NCBI GenBank assembly: GCA_015489815.1
Contig: WFZA01000020.1
Coordinates: 1-64,000, forward strand
Reading direction: 5' to 3'
Origin: Caldisericales bacterium
GTDB lineage: Bacteria; Caldisericota; Caldisericia; Caldisericales; Caldisericaceae
Length of the DNA stretch: 64,000 nt
Shown here: piece after piece, positions 46,477-55,298 of the stretch
How the letters are laid out: each line of letters starts with the position of its first letter
Position numbering within the stretch: the first letter of the stretch is position 1
Translations under genes and position numbers: made by a program
Notes under the pieces: generated by a model
The model's input: the letters and a program-made list of their open reading frames with translations, nothing else
The model's database searches: none
What the model was told of the DNA's origin: nothing

Positions 46477-47202
46477 TTATTTAAGAATTTCTTTTAATTT
46501 AAGGGCATTTTTCACCGCATAGCCGTAGAAGTCATTATCAAAGTATACGAAAAACCGCACACCTTTTTCGTTCCATGTTTTAATAAAACTTGCATAGTGC
46601 GCAAGCTGCTCTTCGGAATACGAAGATGTGTACAAAACCTCGTGTCCGTGAAGTCTTATGTAAGAAAAGCTTGCAGTTACAACCTCTGCATACGGGTAGC
46701 GAGGAGTATCTGAAATGCAAAATGCAACATTATAGTCGGAGAGTAGCGAAAAAACTTCGTCATTCAACCAGCTTTTGTGCCGGAATTCTACGGTAAAGCG
46801 TCGTTCTTTTGGCAAAAGCGATAAAAACTCCTTAAGTAGTGGTATATCTACTTTTAGCGAAGGAGGTAGTTGAAAAAGCATCGCTCCAAGTTTATCCTCA
46901 AAAAGTTCTGCTTTTTGCATAAACAGTTTAAGCGAATCATCCACATCTTTTAACCTTTTTATGTGAGTTATAAACTTATTCGCTTTAATACTAAAAACAA
47001 AGTTTTGCGGTGTTTCACTTACCCACTTTTTAATGGAGCTGTCTCTGGGTGTATGATAAAAAGTATTGTTCATCTCTACAGTATCGAAATATCGTGCATA
47101 AAACAACAGAAAGTCTCTTTGCTTTAAATTTTCAGGATAAAAAATTCCCCTCCAATGCCCATAGGAAAAGCCAGATGTCCCAATATAATTTTTAACTTCC
47201 AT
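46477..47202 (-). CDS. DUF72 family protein (YecE-like, TIM-barrel)
   Basis: 241 aa. The family signature YIGTSGFSYGHWRGIFYP at the start, VEMNNTFYHTP, FSIKANKFITH, LGAMLFQLPPSL and the ending FFVYFDNDFYGYAV are all typical. Biochemical function is unknown, and the fold is a TIM barrel. The ATG has no Shine-Dalgarno and lies 6 nt after a -10 box. Divergent from the DUF4032 gene. Confidence 0.92.
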   Translation of the reverse strand: MEVKNYIGTSGFSYGHWRGIFYPENLKQRDFLLFYARYFDTVEMNNTFYHTPRDSSIKKWVSETPQNFVFSIKANKFITHIKRLKDVDDSLKLFMQKAELFEDKLGAMLFQLPPSLKVDIPLLKEFLSLLPKERRFTVEFRHKSWLNDEVFSLLSDYNVAFCISDTPRYPYAEVVTASFSYIRLHGHEVLYTSSYSEEQLAHYASFIKTWNEKGVRFFVYFDNDFYGYAVKNALKLKEILK

Positions 47203-47208
47203 ATTAAA

Positions 47209-47236
47209 ATTTTAATCCTATTTTTAAAATTAGCAA
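47209..47236 (-). promoter_or_regulatory. Promoter giving a leaderless DUF72 mRNA
   Basis: On the minus strand TTGCTA (47231-47236), 16 bp, TAAAAT (47209-47214), then exactly 6 nt to ATG, so the A of the start codon is the expected +1. Confidence 0.65.
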
Positions 47237-47237
47237 A

Positions 47238-47265
47238 TTTTCAAACCGTACAAAATCTATATAAT
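47238..47265 (+). promoter_or_regulatory. Promoter giving a leaderless DUF4032 mRNA
   Basis: TTTTCA (47238-47243), 16 bp, TATAAT (47260-47265), then 6 nt to the ATG at 47272. Its -35 abuts that of the divergent DUF72 promoter. Confidence 0.6.
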
Positions 47266-47271
47266 GGAAGT

Positions 47272-48498
47272 ATGTTAGAGATTAAAATTTATTCGGAAAA
47301 AGGATGGGAAGAAATAGAAGAACTCCCGTGGAATAGAGAAGTAGAAGAGTGGACGGGCTATCACTTCATAGAAAGAAGAAAAGGAGAGAGCAGGCACATT
47401 CTTTACTTCCTTCGCACAGAAAAAGGCGACATAGTAATTAAAAAAACATCTGCAGAAACTGCAGAAAAGGAATTTTACACATACAAAAAACTTATAGCAA
47501 TGGGCATACCAACAATTGCCCCTATAGGATTTGTCCGAAAGGTTAAAAATGAAGAAAGTGAAGGATATCTCCTCACACTATACGAGAAAGACACACTTCC
47601 GCAATCGCACCTCATAAAAATATTAAAAAACAAATACTACAGAGACCTCGTGTGGAACGCAGTTATTGCGCTACTCGTCGTGATGCACCTGAAAGGCATC
47701 TTCTGGGGTGACCCTTCGCTGGACAATATACTGATAAAACTCTACAAGAATAAAGTAGAAGCCCTGTTAATAGACTGCGAAACCGTACAGTTTTACGATT
47801 TCCTGTCTGAAGCAAAAGAAAAAGAAGACCTCGAAAGACTATTTGAATCCTTATTTGCTTATTCTGTAACTGAAGATGAGGCAAGTGAAAAGATATTTGA
47901 GGAACGAAAAAAATATATACTTGAACGCTACGAAAGACTGAAAAAATTACTTAGCGGAGAATTAGACATAGAAGACGAAAAGTATTACAAACTCATCAAA
48001 AGGATCGACGACCTGTTTCTCCTTGGATACACAATAAAACCAACGCGCATAGCACCAAAACTAAAAATCATTGCACACCCCATAACGCCAAGGAAGGGGT
48101 GGTTTGTGCAAATGCTCGAAGACATGCTTAATGTATCGTTTACACCAGAGCAAGCTAAAAAAATCTTCAGAGAAATCCTTCAATACCGCTATAAACTGTC
48201 AAAAGCAAAAGGTGAAGAGGTAAAACTCAGCGATGCAGCAAGGGACTGGTACAACAAACAATTTTTGCCCGCAAAGCAAATATTCAAAAAATACTTTCCA
48301 AATGAGAATCCAGTAAAAATTTACCTTGAAATTCTGGACCACAAGTGGTTCTTGAGCGAAAAGGCAGGAAAAGATGTTGGGATTGAAGCAGCAGCAAAAA
48401 GCTATTCAGAACTTTACGGAAAAGAAGAAAATAAACCAATCTGGCAAAAAGTAATGGATACCTTTAAACGATTACTTGAAAGTAACAAGCAGAGATGA
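47272..48498 (+). CDS. DUF4032/LPS-kinase-like protein
   Basis: 408 aa. An N-terminal kinase-like half has a GDIVIKKT strand, a putative Glu helix, then MHLKGIFWGDPSLDNILI in the place of the catalytic loop and IDCET in the place of DFG. The C-terminal half (about 250-408) is helical and matches the DUF4032 type by its WY and HKWFLSEKAG segments. The usual HxD is altered to WGD, so phosphotransfer activity is uncertain. It overlaps tilS by 4 bp. The start is the ATG at 47272; in-frame codons further upstream lie before the promoter. Confidence 0.72.
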   Translation: MLEIKIYSEKGWEEIEELPWNREVEEWTGYHFIERRKGESRHILYFLRTEKGDIVIKKTSAETAEKEFYTYKKLIAMGIPTIAPIGFVRKVKNEESEGYLLTLYEKDTLPQSHLIKILKNKYYRDLVWNAVIALLVVMHLKGIFWGDPSLDNILIKLYKNKVEALLIDCETVQFYDFLSEAKEKEDLERLFESLFAYSVTEDEASEKIFEERKKYILERYERLKKLLSGELDIEDEKYYKLIKRIDDLFLLGYTIKPTRIAPKLKIIAHPITPRKGWFVQMLEDMLNVSFTPEQAKKIFREILQYRYKLSKAKGEEVKLSDAARDWYNKQFLPAKQIFKKYFPNENPVKIYLEILDHKWFLSEKAGKDVGIEAAAKSYSELYGKEENKPIWQKVMDTFKRLLESNKQR

Positions 48499-49871
48499 CT
48501 AAAGGAAAAAATGTAATAAAAATTATAGAGAATACGATTGAAAAATACAATTTGATCGAAAGTGGAGATAAGGTTCTGCTTGGCGTATCCGGCGGATCTG
48601 ACTCGATGTTTATGCTTTACACCCTAAATAAATTAAAAGGTAAATTCCACTTTGAAGTAGCAGTCGCAACATTCAACCACAAGTTACGCAGAGAGGCTAA
48701 GGAGGAAGCAGGCTTCGTAAAGTCGTTTACCGAGAAGTTAAGCCTAAATTTTTTTTACGGAGAATCTGATGTTAAAAAAGTAGCAGAAGAAGAAAAACTT
48801 ACCATAGAAGAAGCAGCAAGAAAAGAAAGGCTCAATTTCTTATTCAAAATTAAAGAAGAATACAAGTTTGATAAAATTGCACTTGCACACAACAAAGACG
48901 ACCTCATCGAAACAGTCCTTTATCACATTATAAAAGGAAGTGGAATGGGAGGGCTCGTAGGCATAAGTCCAAAAAGCTTTAACGGGATCATACATCCAAT
49001 ACTCTTTACTGAAAAACACGAAATAGAAGAATTCCTTTTAACGCATAAAATCCCATACAAAACAGACTGGACAAATTTTTCTGTGGATTATACACGAAAC
49101 AGGATAAGACACCAGATTATTCCGCTTATAACGGCTATCAACGAATCTTTTAAGGACAACATTGCTTCAATGAGTGATATAATTCGTGAGGAAAATAACT
49201 TCCTTAGCGAAGTAGTAGAAAAAGATAAAGAAATCGTTTCGTTTAAAGAAAACGGAAAAGTTTATTACTCGATGAAGATTTTTCTCTCGCTGCCCAAATT
49301 CGAGCAGCGCCGCATTATCAAGAAACTGTTTGGAGAAAAAAATGTCTCGTTTGAGCGCATAGAGAGAATTCTTAAATTCCTACACGGCAAAGAAAGTAAA
49401 GAAAACTTCTATGGAAACTTGTTTATATTCAAAAAAGACGATGTATTCTTTATAGACGAGGAAAAGAAAATTCCTTTTACGACAAATAAAGAATACGAAC
49501 TCGACATACCAGATACAAAACTTATTAAGGAAGCAAATGCAACAATCCGGCTATACACAACAAGTAATAAGAATATCGGGGAACTAAGTAAAAATCGAGC
49601 TGTATTTGACCTTGAAAAACTAAAACTCCCACTGAAAGTAAGGTTCAGAAAAGTAGGAGACAGAATAAAGATAGAAAACGGCACGAAAAAATTACAGGAT
49701 TTATTCACAGATGCCAAAATACCAGCAGAAAAGCGCGCAAAAGTACCCATTCTCGTGGATGCAAACGATAAGATACTCTGGGTAATTGGCATAAGGAGAA
49801 GTGCACTCTACAAAGTAAACAAGAAAACAAAGATAATACTTATCGTCGAAGTAAAAAGTGAAGGAGGTTAA
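48495..49871 (+). CDS. tilS: tRNA(Ile)-lysidine synthase
   Basis: Modifies C34 of tRNA-Ile(CAU) with lysine so that it reads AUA. 458 aa. The PP-loop GVSGGSDSM is at about residue 30, followed by TFNHKLRREAKEEAGFV, LAHNKDDLIETVLYHI and a C-terminal TilS domain (RFRKVGDRIKI). tilS-hpt-ftsH is a well-known conserved order. It overlaps the DUF4032 gene by 4 bp. Confidence 0.96.
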   Translation: MTKGKNVIKIIENTIEKYNLIESGDKVLLGVSGGSDSMFMLYTLNKLKGKFHFEVAVATFNHKLRREAKEEAGFVKSFTEKLSLNFFYGESDVKKVAEEEKLTIEEAARKERLNFLFKIKEEYKFDKIALAHNKDDLIETVLYHIIKGSGMGGLVGISPKSFNGIIHPILFTEKHEIEEFLLTHKIPYKTDWTNFSVDYTRNRIRHQIIPLITAINESFKDNIASMSDIIREENNFLSEVVEKDKEIVSFKENGKVYYSMKIFLSLPKFEQRRIIKKLFGEKNVSFERIERILKFLHGKESKENFYGNLFIFKKDDVFFIDEEKKIPFTTNKEYELDIPDTKLIKEANATIRLYTTSNKNIGELSKNRAVFDLEKLKLPLKVRFRKVGDRIKIENGTKKLQDLFTDAKIPAEKRAKVPILVDANDKILWVIGIRRSALYKVNKKTKIILIVEVKSEGG

Positions 49872-49909
49872 CAATATTCATTTTCTTTTTTTGATTAAAA
49901 AATTTATGC

Positions 49910-49915
49910 TATAAT
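49910..49915 (+). promoter_or_regulatory. -10 box placed 7 nt before hpt
   Basis: Perfect TATAAT followed by 7 nt and the ATG of hpt, with no Shine-Dalgarno. No good -35 is found at 16-18 bp. A TTGATT lies upstream but only 13 bp away. Confidence 0.5.
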
Positions 49916-49922
49916 AATTCCT

Positions 49923-50465
49923 ATGAAAAACGATATAAAAGAAGTACTTTTCAGCGAACAGGACATAAATAAAAGAATTAAAGAACTTGGAATGCAAATC
50001 AGCAAAGACTACGAAGGAAAATTCCCCTTACTCGTGTGTATCTTGCGTGGAGCATTTATGTTCCTTGCAGACCTCGTGCGAAAAATTGACATCCCAATGT
50101 CGGTAGACTTTATGGCAATCTCAAGTTACGGTGGCAAAACAGATTCAACAGGACAGGTAAAAATATTGAAAGATCTTGATACATCCATTAAAAACAGGCA
50201 TGTACTTATCGTAGAAGACATTGTGGATACAGGGCTTACGATGGATGCAGTAACAAGACTGCTCAGCACAAGGAAACCGGCAAGCTTAAGAATAGCGAGT
50301 TTACTCGACAAAGAGGAAAGACGCCTTTTACCCATTAAAGTAGATTATTACGGATTTAAAGTGCCAAACGAGTTCGTCGTGGGTTACGGCCTGGACTATG
50401 AAGAAAGGTATAGAAATTTGCCATTCATTGGAATACTGAAAGAAAAAATTTACAGAAAGGAGTAA
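49923..50465 (+). CDS. hpt: Hypoxanthine phosphoribosyltransferase
   Basis: Purine salvage: hypoxanthine (or guanine) plus PRPP to IMP (GMP). 180 aa. The PRPP motif VLIVEDIVDTGLTMDAV is at about residue 96-112. PLLVCILRGAFMFLADL, the SSYGGKTDSTG loop and VGYGLDYEERYRNLP complete the family set. Between tilS and ftsH as expected. Confidence 0.96.
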   Translation: MKNDIKEVLFSEQDINKRIKELGMQISKDYEGKFPLLVCILRGAFMFLADLVRKIDIPMSVDFMAISSYGGKTDSTGQVKILKDLDTSIKNRHVLIVEDIVDTGLTMDAVTRLLSTRKPASLRIASLLDKEERRLLPIKVDYYGFKVPNEFVVGYGLDYEERYRNLPFIGILKEKIYRKE

Positions 50466-50476
50466 TCAAATAATTT

Positions 50477-52438
50477 ATGGGAAATAATAAAAAAGGGCCT
50501 GATAAGCAATTAATTATAAGAGAGGTTATTGCCTGGATTATTTTAATAGGAATGATATTTGCCGTCGCAAAAATGTTTAACTTCGGTAGTGGCACACCAA
50601 TAAAGAGAATATCGTATTCTCAGTTTATTTCGTATGCCGAAAACGGTGAAATGAAAAGTATCGTGGTAAAAACAAACGACAGTGTGCCTGCACTCGTTAT
50701 AGGAACACTGAAGAACGGTAATAAAGTAGAATCTTATACGACCTCAGACATCAACTATCTTGAAAACATTGCTCTTAAAAAAGGCATAGACTACGATGTA
50801 AACCCCTCAAGCACAATGTTCTGGACAATTTTCTGGAATATCGTTCCCTGGATACTTATCATAGGTGTATGGTGGTTTATCATGCAAAGAATGATGGCAG
50901 GTGCAGGCGGAGGTGGAAGCCAGGCATTTAACTTCGGGCGAAGTAAAGCAAAATTATTTTTAGATAACAAACCGAAAGTTACATTTAAAGATGTCGCAGG
51001 CGCAGAAGAAGTAAAAGAGGAACTACAGGAAATAATCAGTTTCCTTAAAAATCCTCGAAAGTTCGCACGCTACGGGGCAAAGATACCAAAGGGTGTTTTG
51101 CTCGTAGGGCCCCCTGGATGCGGAAAAACACTTATAGCACGGGCAGTTGCAGGTGAAGCAAATGTACCGTTTTTTTCTGTTTCTGGTTCTGAATTCGTCG
51201 AAATGTTTGTAGGAGTTGGCGCGTCAAGAGTGCGTGACCTATTTAACCAGGCACGCACATACGCACCGTGTATTGTATTTATTGACGAAATTGACGCAGT
51301 AGGGAGATACAGAGGCGCAGGCATTGGCGGAGGGCACGACGAAAGAGAACAAACTCTCAACCAGTTACTCGTGGAAATGGACGGCTTCGACCCACACACG
51401 GGCATCATCGTAATTGCTGCAACAAACAGACCCGATATACTTGACCCCGCCTTGCTCAGACCAGGCCGCTTTGACAGAAGGGTAGTGGTAGGTTTGCCAG
51501 ATACGAAAGAACGCGAAGAAATCTTAAAAATTCACGCAAGGAATAAGCCACTTGCAGACGATGTAGACTTAAAGTCGATTGCACAGCAAACAGCTGGGTT
51601 CAGCGGAGCAGACCTTGAAAATCTGCTTAACGAAGCAGCACTTCTTGCCGCACGAAAAGATAAAGAAAAAATTACCCAGCAGGAAATCGAAGAAGCAATA
51701 GACAAAGTCATTGCAGGACCAGAAAAAAAATCTCTCGTCCTATCACCCGAAGAAAAGTGGGCAGTTGCATTGCACGAAACAGGGCATGCGGTAATCACGA
51801 CGGCACTGCCAACAGGTGACCTCGTGCATAGAATATCAATTGTTTCAAGAGGTATGGCACTTGGATACAACTTGCAGCTTCCTGCACGGGATAAATACCT
51901 TCAGAAGAAGAGCGAATTGATGAATAAAATATCTGCCCTGCTTGGAGGGCGTGCAGCAGAAGAAGTATTCCTGCACGAAGTGTCAACAGGTGCAGCAAAC
52001 GACCTTCAACGCGCATCAGACATCGCAAGAAAGATGGTGCGCGCATACGGAATGAGCGAAAAACTTGGGCCTATTGCCTTTGGCAAAGAAAACGAACTCG
52101 TTTTCCTCGGCAAAGAATTAGGAGAAGAAAGAAACTACAGTGAGAAGACAGCCGACCTTATAGATGCAGAAGTAAAACGGATCGTAGAAACCTGCTATAA
52201 ACACGCAAAGGATGTACTCACAGAACAAAAAGATACCGTTCTTGAGATTGCGCATACGCTCCTTGAAAAAGAAACTCTTCAGGGTGAAGAATTGAAGAAC
52301 CTTCTTGCAAAAGTTAAAAAAGAAACTGGGGAAGAAGAACAAACTCCACAAACGCAACAGGAGAAGGCAAACGAAGAAACAGGTTCAAATAAAGAAACAG
52401 AAAATAATTCAAAAAACATTCCTCCTGCTGTTCAATAA
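50477..52438 (+). CDS. ftsH: ATP-dependent zinc metalloprotease FtsH
   Basis: Membrane-anchored AAA+ protease for quality control. 653 aa. Two N-terminal membrane segments (about 15-33 and 115-138) flank a small extracytoplasmic domain. Walker A GPPGCGKT (about 210; the usual Thr is Cys), Walker [15 protein letters not shown] region [12 protein letters not shown], and zinc site HETGH at about residue 431. The last 40 residues are Gln/Glu/Asn-rich. The Shine-Dalgarno is unusually far (about 13 nt) from the ATG. Its tail overlaps the next gene. Confidence 0.97.
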   Translation: MGNNKKGPDKQLIIREVIAWIILIGMIFAVAKMFNFGSGTPIKRISYSQFISYAENGEMKSIVVKTNDSVPALVIGTLKNGNKVESYTTSDINYLENIALKKGIDYDVNPSSTMFWTIFWNIVPWILIIGVWWFIMQRMMAGAGGGGSQAFNFGRSKAKLFLDNKPKVTFKDVAGAEEVKEELQEIISFLKNPRKFARYGAKIPKGVLLVGPPGCGKTLIARAVAGEANVPFFSVSGSEFVEMFVGVGASRVRDLFNQARTYAPCIVFIDEIDAVGRYRGAGIGGGHDEREQTLNQLLVEMDGFDPHTGIIVIAATNRPDILDPALLRPGRFDRRVVVGLPDTKEREEILKIHARNKPLADDVDLKSIAQQTAGFSGADLENLLNEAALLAARKDKEKITQQEIEEAIDKVIAGPEKKSLVLSPEEKWAVALHETGHAVITTALPTGDLVHRISIVSRGMALGYNLQLPARDKYLQKKSELMNKISALLGGRAAEEVFLHEVSTGAANDLQRASDIARKMVRAYGMSEKLGPIAFGKENELVFLGKELGEERNYSEKTADLIDAEVKRIVETCYKHAKDVLTEQKDTVLEIAHTLLEKETLQGEELKNLLAKVKKETGEEEQTPQTQQEKANEETGSNKETENNSKNIPPAVQ

Positions 52439-53099
52439 GTTCGGCCCGCAGCACTGGTGGCCAGGCGACACGCCGTTTGAAGTAATGGTGGGGGCAATCC
52501 TTACCCAGCAAACGGCGTGGAAGAATGTGGAGAAGGCAATCAATAATCTGAAAAATGAGGAGTTGCTTTCCCCAGAAAAAATCCTTAATAAAGATACAGA
52601 AGCACTTGCGCAGATTATAAAGCCTGCGGGTTTCTACAATATAAAAGCAGAAAGGCTAAAAACTTTCGTTGAATACTTTATCAAAAAATATGGCGGAGAT
52701 ATTTCAAAAATGAAAGAGAAGTCTTTAAGTGTATTAAGAAAAGAACTTCTCTCTATAAAAGGAATTGGCAGGGAAACAGCAGACTCAATTTTGCTTTACG
52801 CTCTGGATAAAAAAATATTTGTGGTAGACGCTTACACAAAACGCATATACAACAGGTTAGGTGTATGTGAAAGCACAGATTACGAAACGGTCAGAAAAAC
52901 GTTTGAAAGTACGCTTTGCGAAAACAAGTTTACGGAATACATAAATAAAAATATAAAACCAAAAGAGGATGTGTGCGTATACATTTTTAAGGAAATGCAT
53001 GCACTAATCGTTGCAGAAGGAAAACTATTTTGCAAAACAAAACCGTTATGCAGTAGTTGCCCGCTGAATGAAATTTGCAAAAGAAAGGGAGTGAATTAA
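52305..53099 (+). CDS. Endonuclease III-related HhH-GPD DNA glycosylase, Fe-S type
   Basis: Base-excision repair glycosylase. Up to 264 aa. Recognisable homology begins at [18 protein letters not shown] (about residue 43), then GAILTQQTAWKNVEKA, the HhH motif LSIKGIGRETADSILL, the catalytic Asp in VVDAYTKR, and a 4Fe-4S loop CKTKPLCSSCPLNEIC. The Nth catalytic Lys position after GIGR is Glu, so it is probably a monofunctional glycosylase, for example alkyladenine-type (MagIII-like). The start is unresolved: the only standard in-frame start upstream is a TTG at 52305, deep inside ftsH; real initiation near 52390-52420 is possible. Confidence 0.8.
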   Translation: MQKLKKKLGKKNKLHKRNRRRQTKKQVQIKKQKIIQKTFLLLFNKFGPQHWWPGDTPFEVMVGAILTQQTAWKNVEKAINNLKNEELLSPEKILNKDTEALAQIIKPAGFYNIKAERLKTFVEYFIKKYGGDISKMKEKSLSVLRKELLSIKGIGRETADSILLYALDKKIFVVDAYTKRIYNRLGVCESTDYETVRKTFESTLCENKFTEYINKNIKPKEDVCVYIFKEMHALIVAEGKLFCKTKPLCSSCPLNEICKRKGVN

Positions 53100-54211
53100 T
53101 GAGTTCAGTAGGAATAATAGAATGCAAAAGTTACGACGAAGCAGATGTAAAAGAAGCGTTTAGAGTTATCAGTACACCTTTTGCAGAAGAGAAAGCACAA
53201 AACCTGAAAGACAAAAGTGTTGTAATATATTTCGACTTTCCGCTGCCTCACTTAACGGTTTTAAAAGAAGTGATAGAATTCCTCAAAAAAAGCGGCGTCA
53301 AAGAAATTACGGCAGGCACTTCCATATTTGCACACAACCTGCCAGAAGAATACAAAAACATATTTGAAAAATACGGTATACGCTTTGTAGACTTTAGAAA
53401 AGATAGGTATGTAAAGCTCACAGTGCCGCTTCACACTGAGAAAATGCCAGACCACTTCAGGGGATTTGGGCTTCTCTCTCCAGTGCAATACAGTAAAGAA
53501 AAGCAAATAGAGAAAATGGGGATAAAAGGCAAACGAACACTAAAAAATGCGTTTATTCCTATAACAATCGTGGATTCAGATTACATTGTCCCAATAGTTA
53601 AATTAAAAGTTTCCCCTGTTTCTACGCTTGGAGGAGTTGTAAACGCAACACTTTCTCTTGTTCCGACGATGACGAGAAACGAAATCCTCGTAAGAAAACT
53701 AAAATTTGGGGAATTTGAAAATGCACTGGTAGAAACATACGCATTGATAAAAGACCGCATAGCATTCGGAGTGGTGGATGCTGTGCAGGGTGACTTAACG
53801 GCCGATGAAGAGCTCGATAAAATAGGCGCAATTCTATTTTCCGAAGACGGGCTCGCTCTCGATTCACTTTCGGCAGTTCTTATAGGATACCGCTCAAGAG
53901 ATGTAAAAACAAACAAAGCAGGTGACGATATGGGGTTCGGCGCAGGACTGTTTGCGCATGTCTCTCTTTATGGAGATGAGTTCCTTCGCTTTAGAAAAGA
54001 GCTAAAAAATCTGCTAAAGTACGGGAGCAAAAAAAGGAGGCGAATACCTACGATCACAGATCCGAACGACAAGCGTATTGAGAAAATCGAATTCGCCTGC
54101 CCCATTGGAGCAATTAAAAGGACAGAGCAGGGCTACACAATAGATAAAAAAATGTGCTTTGGTTGTATGCTCTGCGTAGAGCTCCTGCCAGAAGTCTTTA
54201 CGATCGATTAA
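53099..54211 (+). CDS. DUF362 protein with C-terminal ferredoxin-like Fe-S motif
   Basis: 370 aa. The N-terminal two thirds match DUF362: an IYFDFPLPHLTVL strand, SGVKEITAGTS, IVDSDYIVPIVKLK, GGVVNATLSLVPTM, VVDAVQGDL. The C-terminal 40 residues hold CPIGAI and CFGCMLCVELLP, a ferredoxin-like cluster with probably one 4Fe-4S site. Function unknown. Related proteins occur in anaerobes as electron carriers. The ATG at 53099 overlaps the previous TAA (TAATG) and has GGGAGTG upstream. Confidence 0.8.
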   Translation: MSSVGIIECKSYDEADVKEAFRVISTPFAEEKAQNLKDKSVVIYFDFPLPHLTVLKEVIEFLKKSGVKEITAGTSIFAHNLPEEYKNIFEKYGIRFVDFRKDRYVKLTVPLHTEKMPDHFRGFGLLSPVQYSKEKQIEKMGIKGKRTLKNAFIPITIVDSDYIVPIVKLKVSPVSTLGGVVNATLSLVPTMTRNEILVRKLKFGEFENALVETYALIKDRIAFGVVDAVQGDLTADEELDKIGAILFSEDGLALDSLSAVLIGYRSRDVKTNKAGDDMGFGAGLFAHVSLYGDEFLRFRKELKNLLKYGSKKRRRIPTITDPNDKRIEKIEFACPIGAIKRTEQGYTIDKKMCFGCMLCVELLPEVFTID

Positions 54212-54218
54212 ACACTTT

Positions 54219-54431
54219 TTACGGCAGCGTAATTCCCGTAATAATACTGTCAAACATAGGGGAAAATTGCACAAAAGTGAGTGCAAGGAACAGTACAAAA
54301 GCAGACGCAGAAACTGCCGCTATAATAAATATTTTATTGTTTTCCCTGGACAGAATTCTCCGCTTTAAGCCTCTCGGCACTTTAATTTTGTCGTATTCTT
54401 CTTTAAAAAATTGCTCAATTTTATCCTCCAT
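54219..54431 (-). CDS. Small membrane protein, candidate anti-sigma factor
   Basis: 70 aa. A cytoplasmic N-terminus of about 32 residues (contains KVPRGLKRRIL, reminiscent of the helix preceding the membrane segment in anti-sigma proteins), one membrane helix at about 34-53 and a short extracytoplasmic tail. It has no zinc-binding HxxxCxxC motif, so it is not a classic ZAS anti-sigma. The ATG lies inside the sigma gene (11-bp overlap) after an AGGAGG site. The role is inferred from position. Confidence 0.6.
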   Translation of the reverse strand: MEDKIEQFFKEEYDKIKVPRGLKRRILSRENNKIFIIAAVSASAFVLFLALTFVQFSPMFDSIITGITLP

Positions 54432-54894
54432 TTTCCAGAACCTCCTTTAATTTTTCCTTTGCACTGTGCAGGCGTGACTTTACAGTTCCCTTAGGAATAT
54501 TTAATATAAATGCAATTTCTTTATCCGTTAAGTTCTTAAAATACTTAAAGAACAAAACCTCATAGCTCTGCCTGTCCAGTTGTTCCATTGCATTACGAAT
54601 ATCACTAAAATCATCTTTAGTCGAAGATGTGTATCTCGGCTTTGCATTTCTGAACTTTTCAGATCGTTTAATAAAATTTTTTACTTCATTCATCGCAATT
54701 CTGTAAAGCCACGTTTTTATTGAGGATGTATTTTTGAAATTATTTAAATACCTTTTTGCTTTCAAAAATGTTTCCTGCGTGACATCCTCTGCGCTGTTTC
54801 TATCTTTCATCATAATAAATGCGAGTTTATAAATGTCGCGGTAATGCTCTTCAACAATTTCTTCAAAAGATAGTGTATTTGCACTCTCGCTCAT
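54421..54894 (-). CDS. ECF RNA polymerase sigma factor
   Basis: 157 aa with region 2 (IYKLAFIMMKDRNSAEDVTQETF, about 16-43, then WLYRIAMNEVKNFIKR) and region 4 helix-turn-helix (LTDKEIAFILNIPKGTVKSR, about 119-138) and no region 1.1 or 3, as in ECF sigma factors. The ATG overlaps the upstream membrane gene (ATGA). Its operon begins with a GAAC-N18-GTCTAA box of ECF type, so self-regulation is likely. Confidence 0.93.
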   Translation of the reverse strand: MSESANTLSFEEIVEEHYRDIYKLAFIMMKDRNSAEDVTQETFLKAKRYLNNFKNTSSIKTWLYRIAMNEVKNFIKRSEKFRNAKPRYTSSTKDDFSDIRNAMEQLDRQSYEVLFFKYFKNLTDKEIAFILNIPKGTVKSRLHSAKEKLKEVLENGG

Positions 54895-55298
54895 CTCAAT
54901 GCTTTAAGCAAAAATATCGTAAACGAAGCAAGTACAAAGCCACCGCTGTAAGAAACAATAAATGTAAGAATCCACACAAGGAACGACTTCCAGTATCCTA
55001 TCCGCTTGTAAAGATTCAGCAGGTAAGCATCAACAAAGAAACCTGCAACCGCCCATATAAAACTTGCAACCAGCAGATGCCTCTTAAATATCGGGAGGAA
55101 TATACCTTTGAAAAATATAATCGGTGCAAAAGCCACAATAAAAAATAGCAGGGAGAGCACAAGGCTCTCGAAGTAGTCCAGCTCTCCCTTAATTTCTTTC
55201 TGTTTTGAAAGGACCATCAGCACAACAGGCGCTACAATCACTCCTCCCAGCCAGATAACCATTCTTAATGTAAGGAATCCGACGAAGGGATGTGTCAT
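54891..55298 (-). CDS. Four-helix membrane protein of the ECF operon, unknown
   Basis: 135 aa. Four hydrophobic segments at about residues 9-30, 44-65, 75-95 and 103-132. No family recognised. No catalytic-looking motif. It overlaps both the coiled-coil gene before it and the sigma gene after it by 4 bp (ATGA twice), so the three are translated together. Possibly a sensor or a transport-like partner of the sigma factor. Confidence 0.7.
   Translation of the reverse strand: MTHPFVGFLTLRMVIWLGGVIVAPVVLMVLSKQKEIKGELDYFESLVLSLLFFIVAFAPIIFFKGIFLPIFKRHLLVASFIWAVAGFFVDAYLLNLYKRIGYWKSFLVWILTFIVSYSGGFVLASFTIFLLKALR

Noticed and set aside
49891-49909. TTGATT as -35 of hpt
   Set aside because: Only 13 bp separate it from TATAAT, too short for a standard promoter.
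54219-54241. Inverted repeat TTACGG/CCGTAA after the DUF362 gene
   Set aside because: Short stem, long loop and no T-run, and it lies within the convergent small gene, so it is not called as a terminator.
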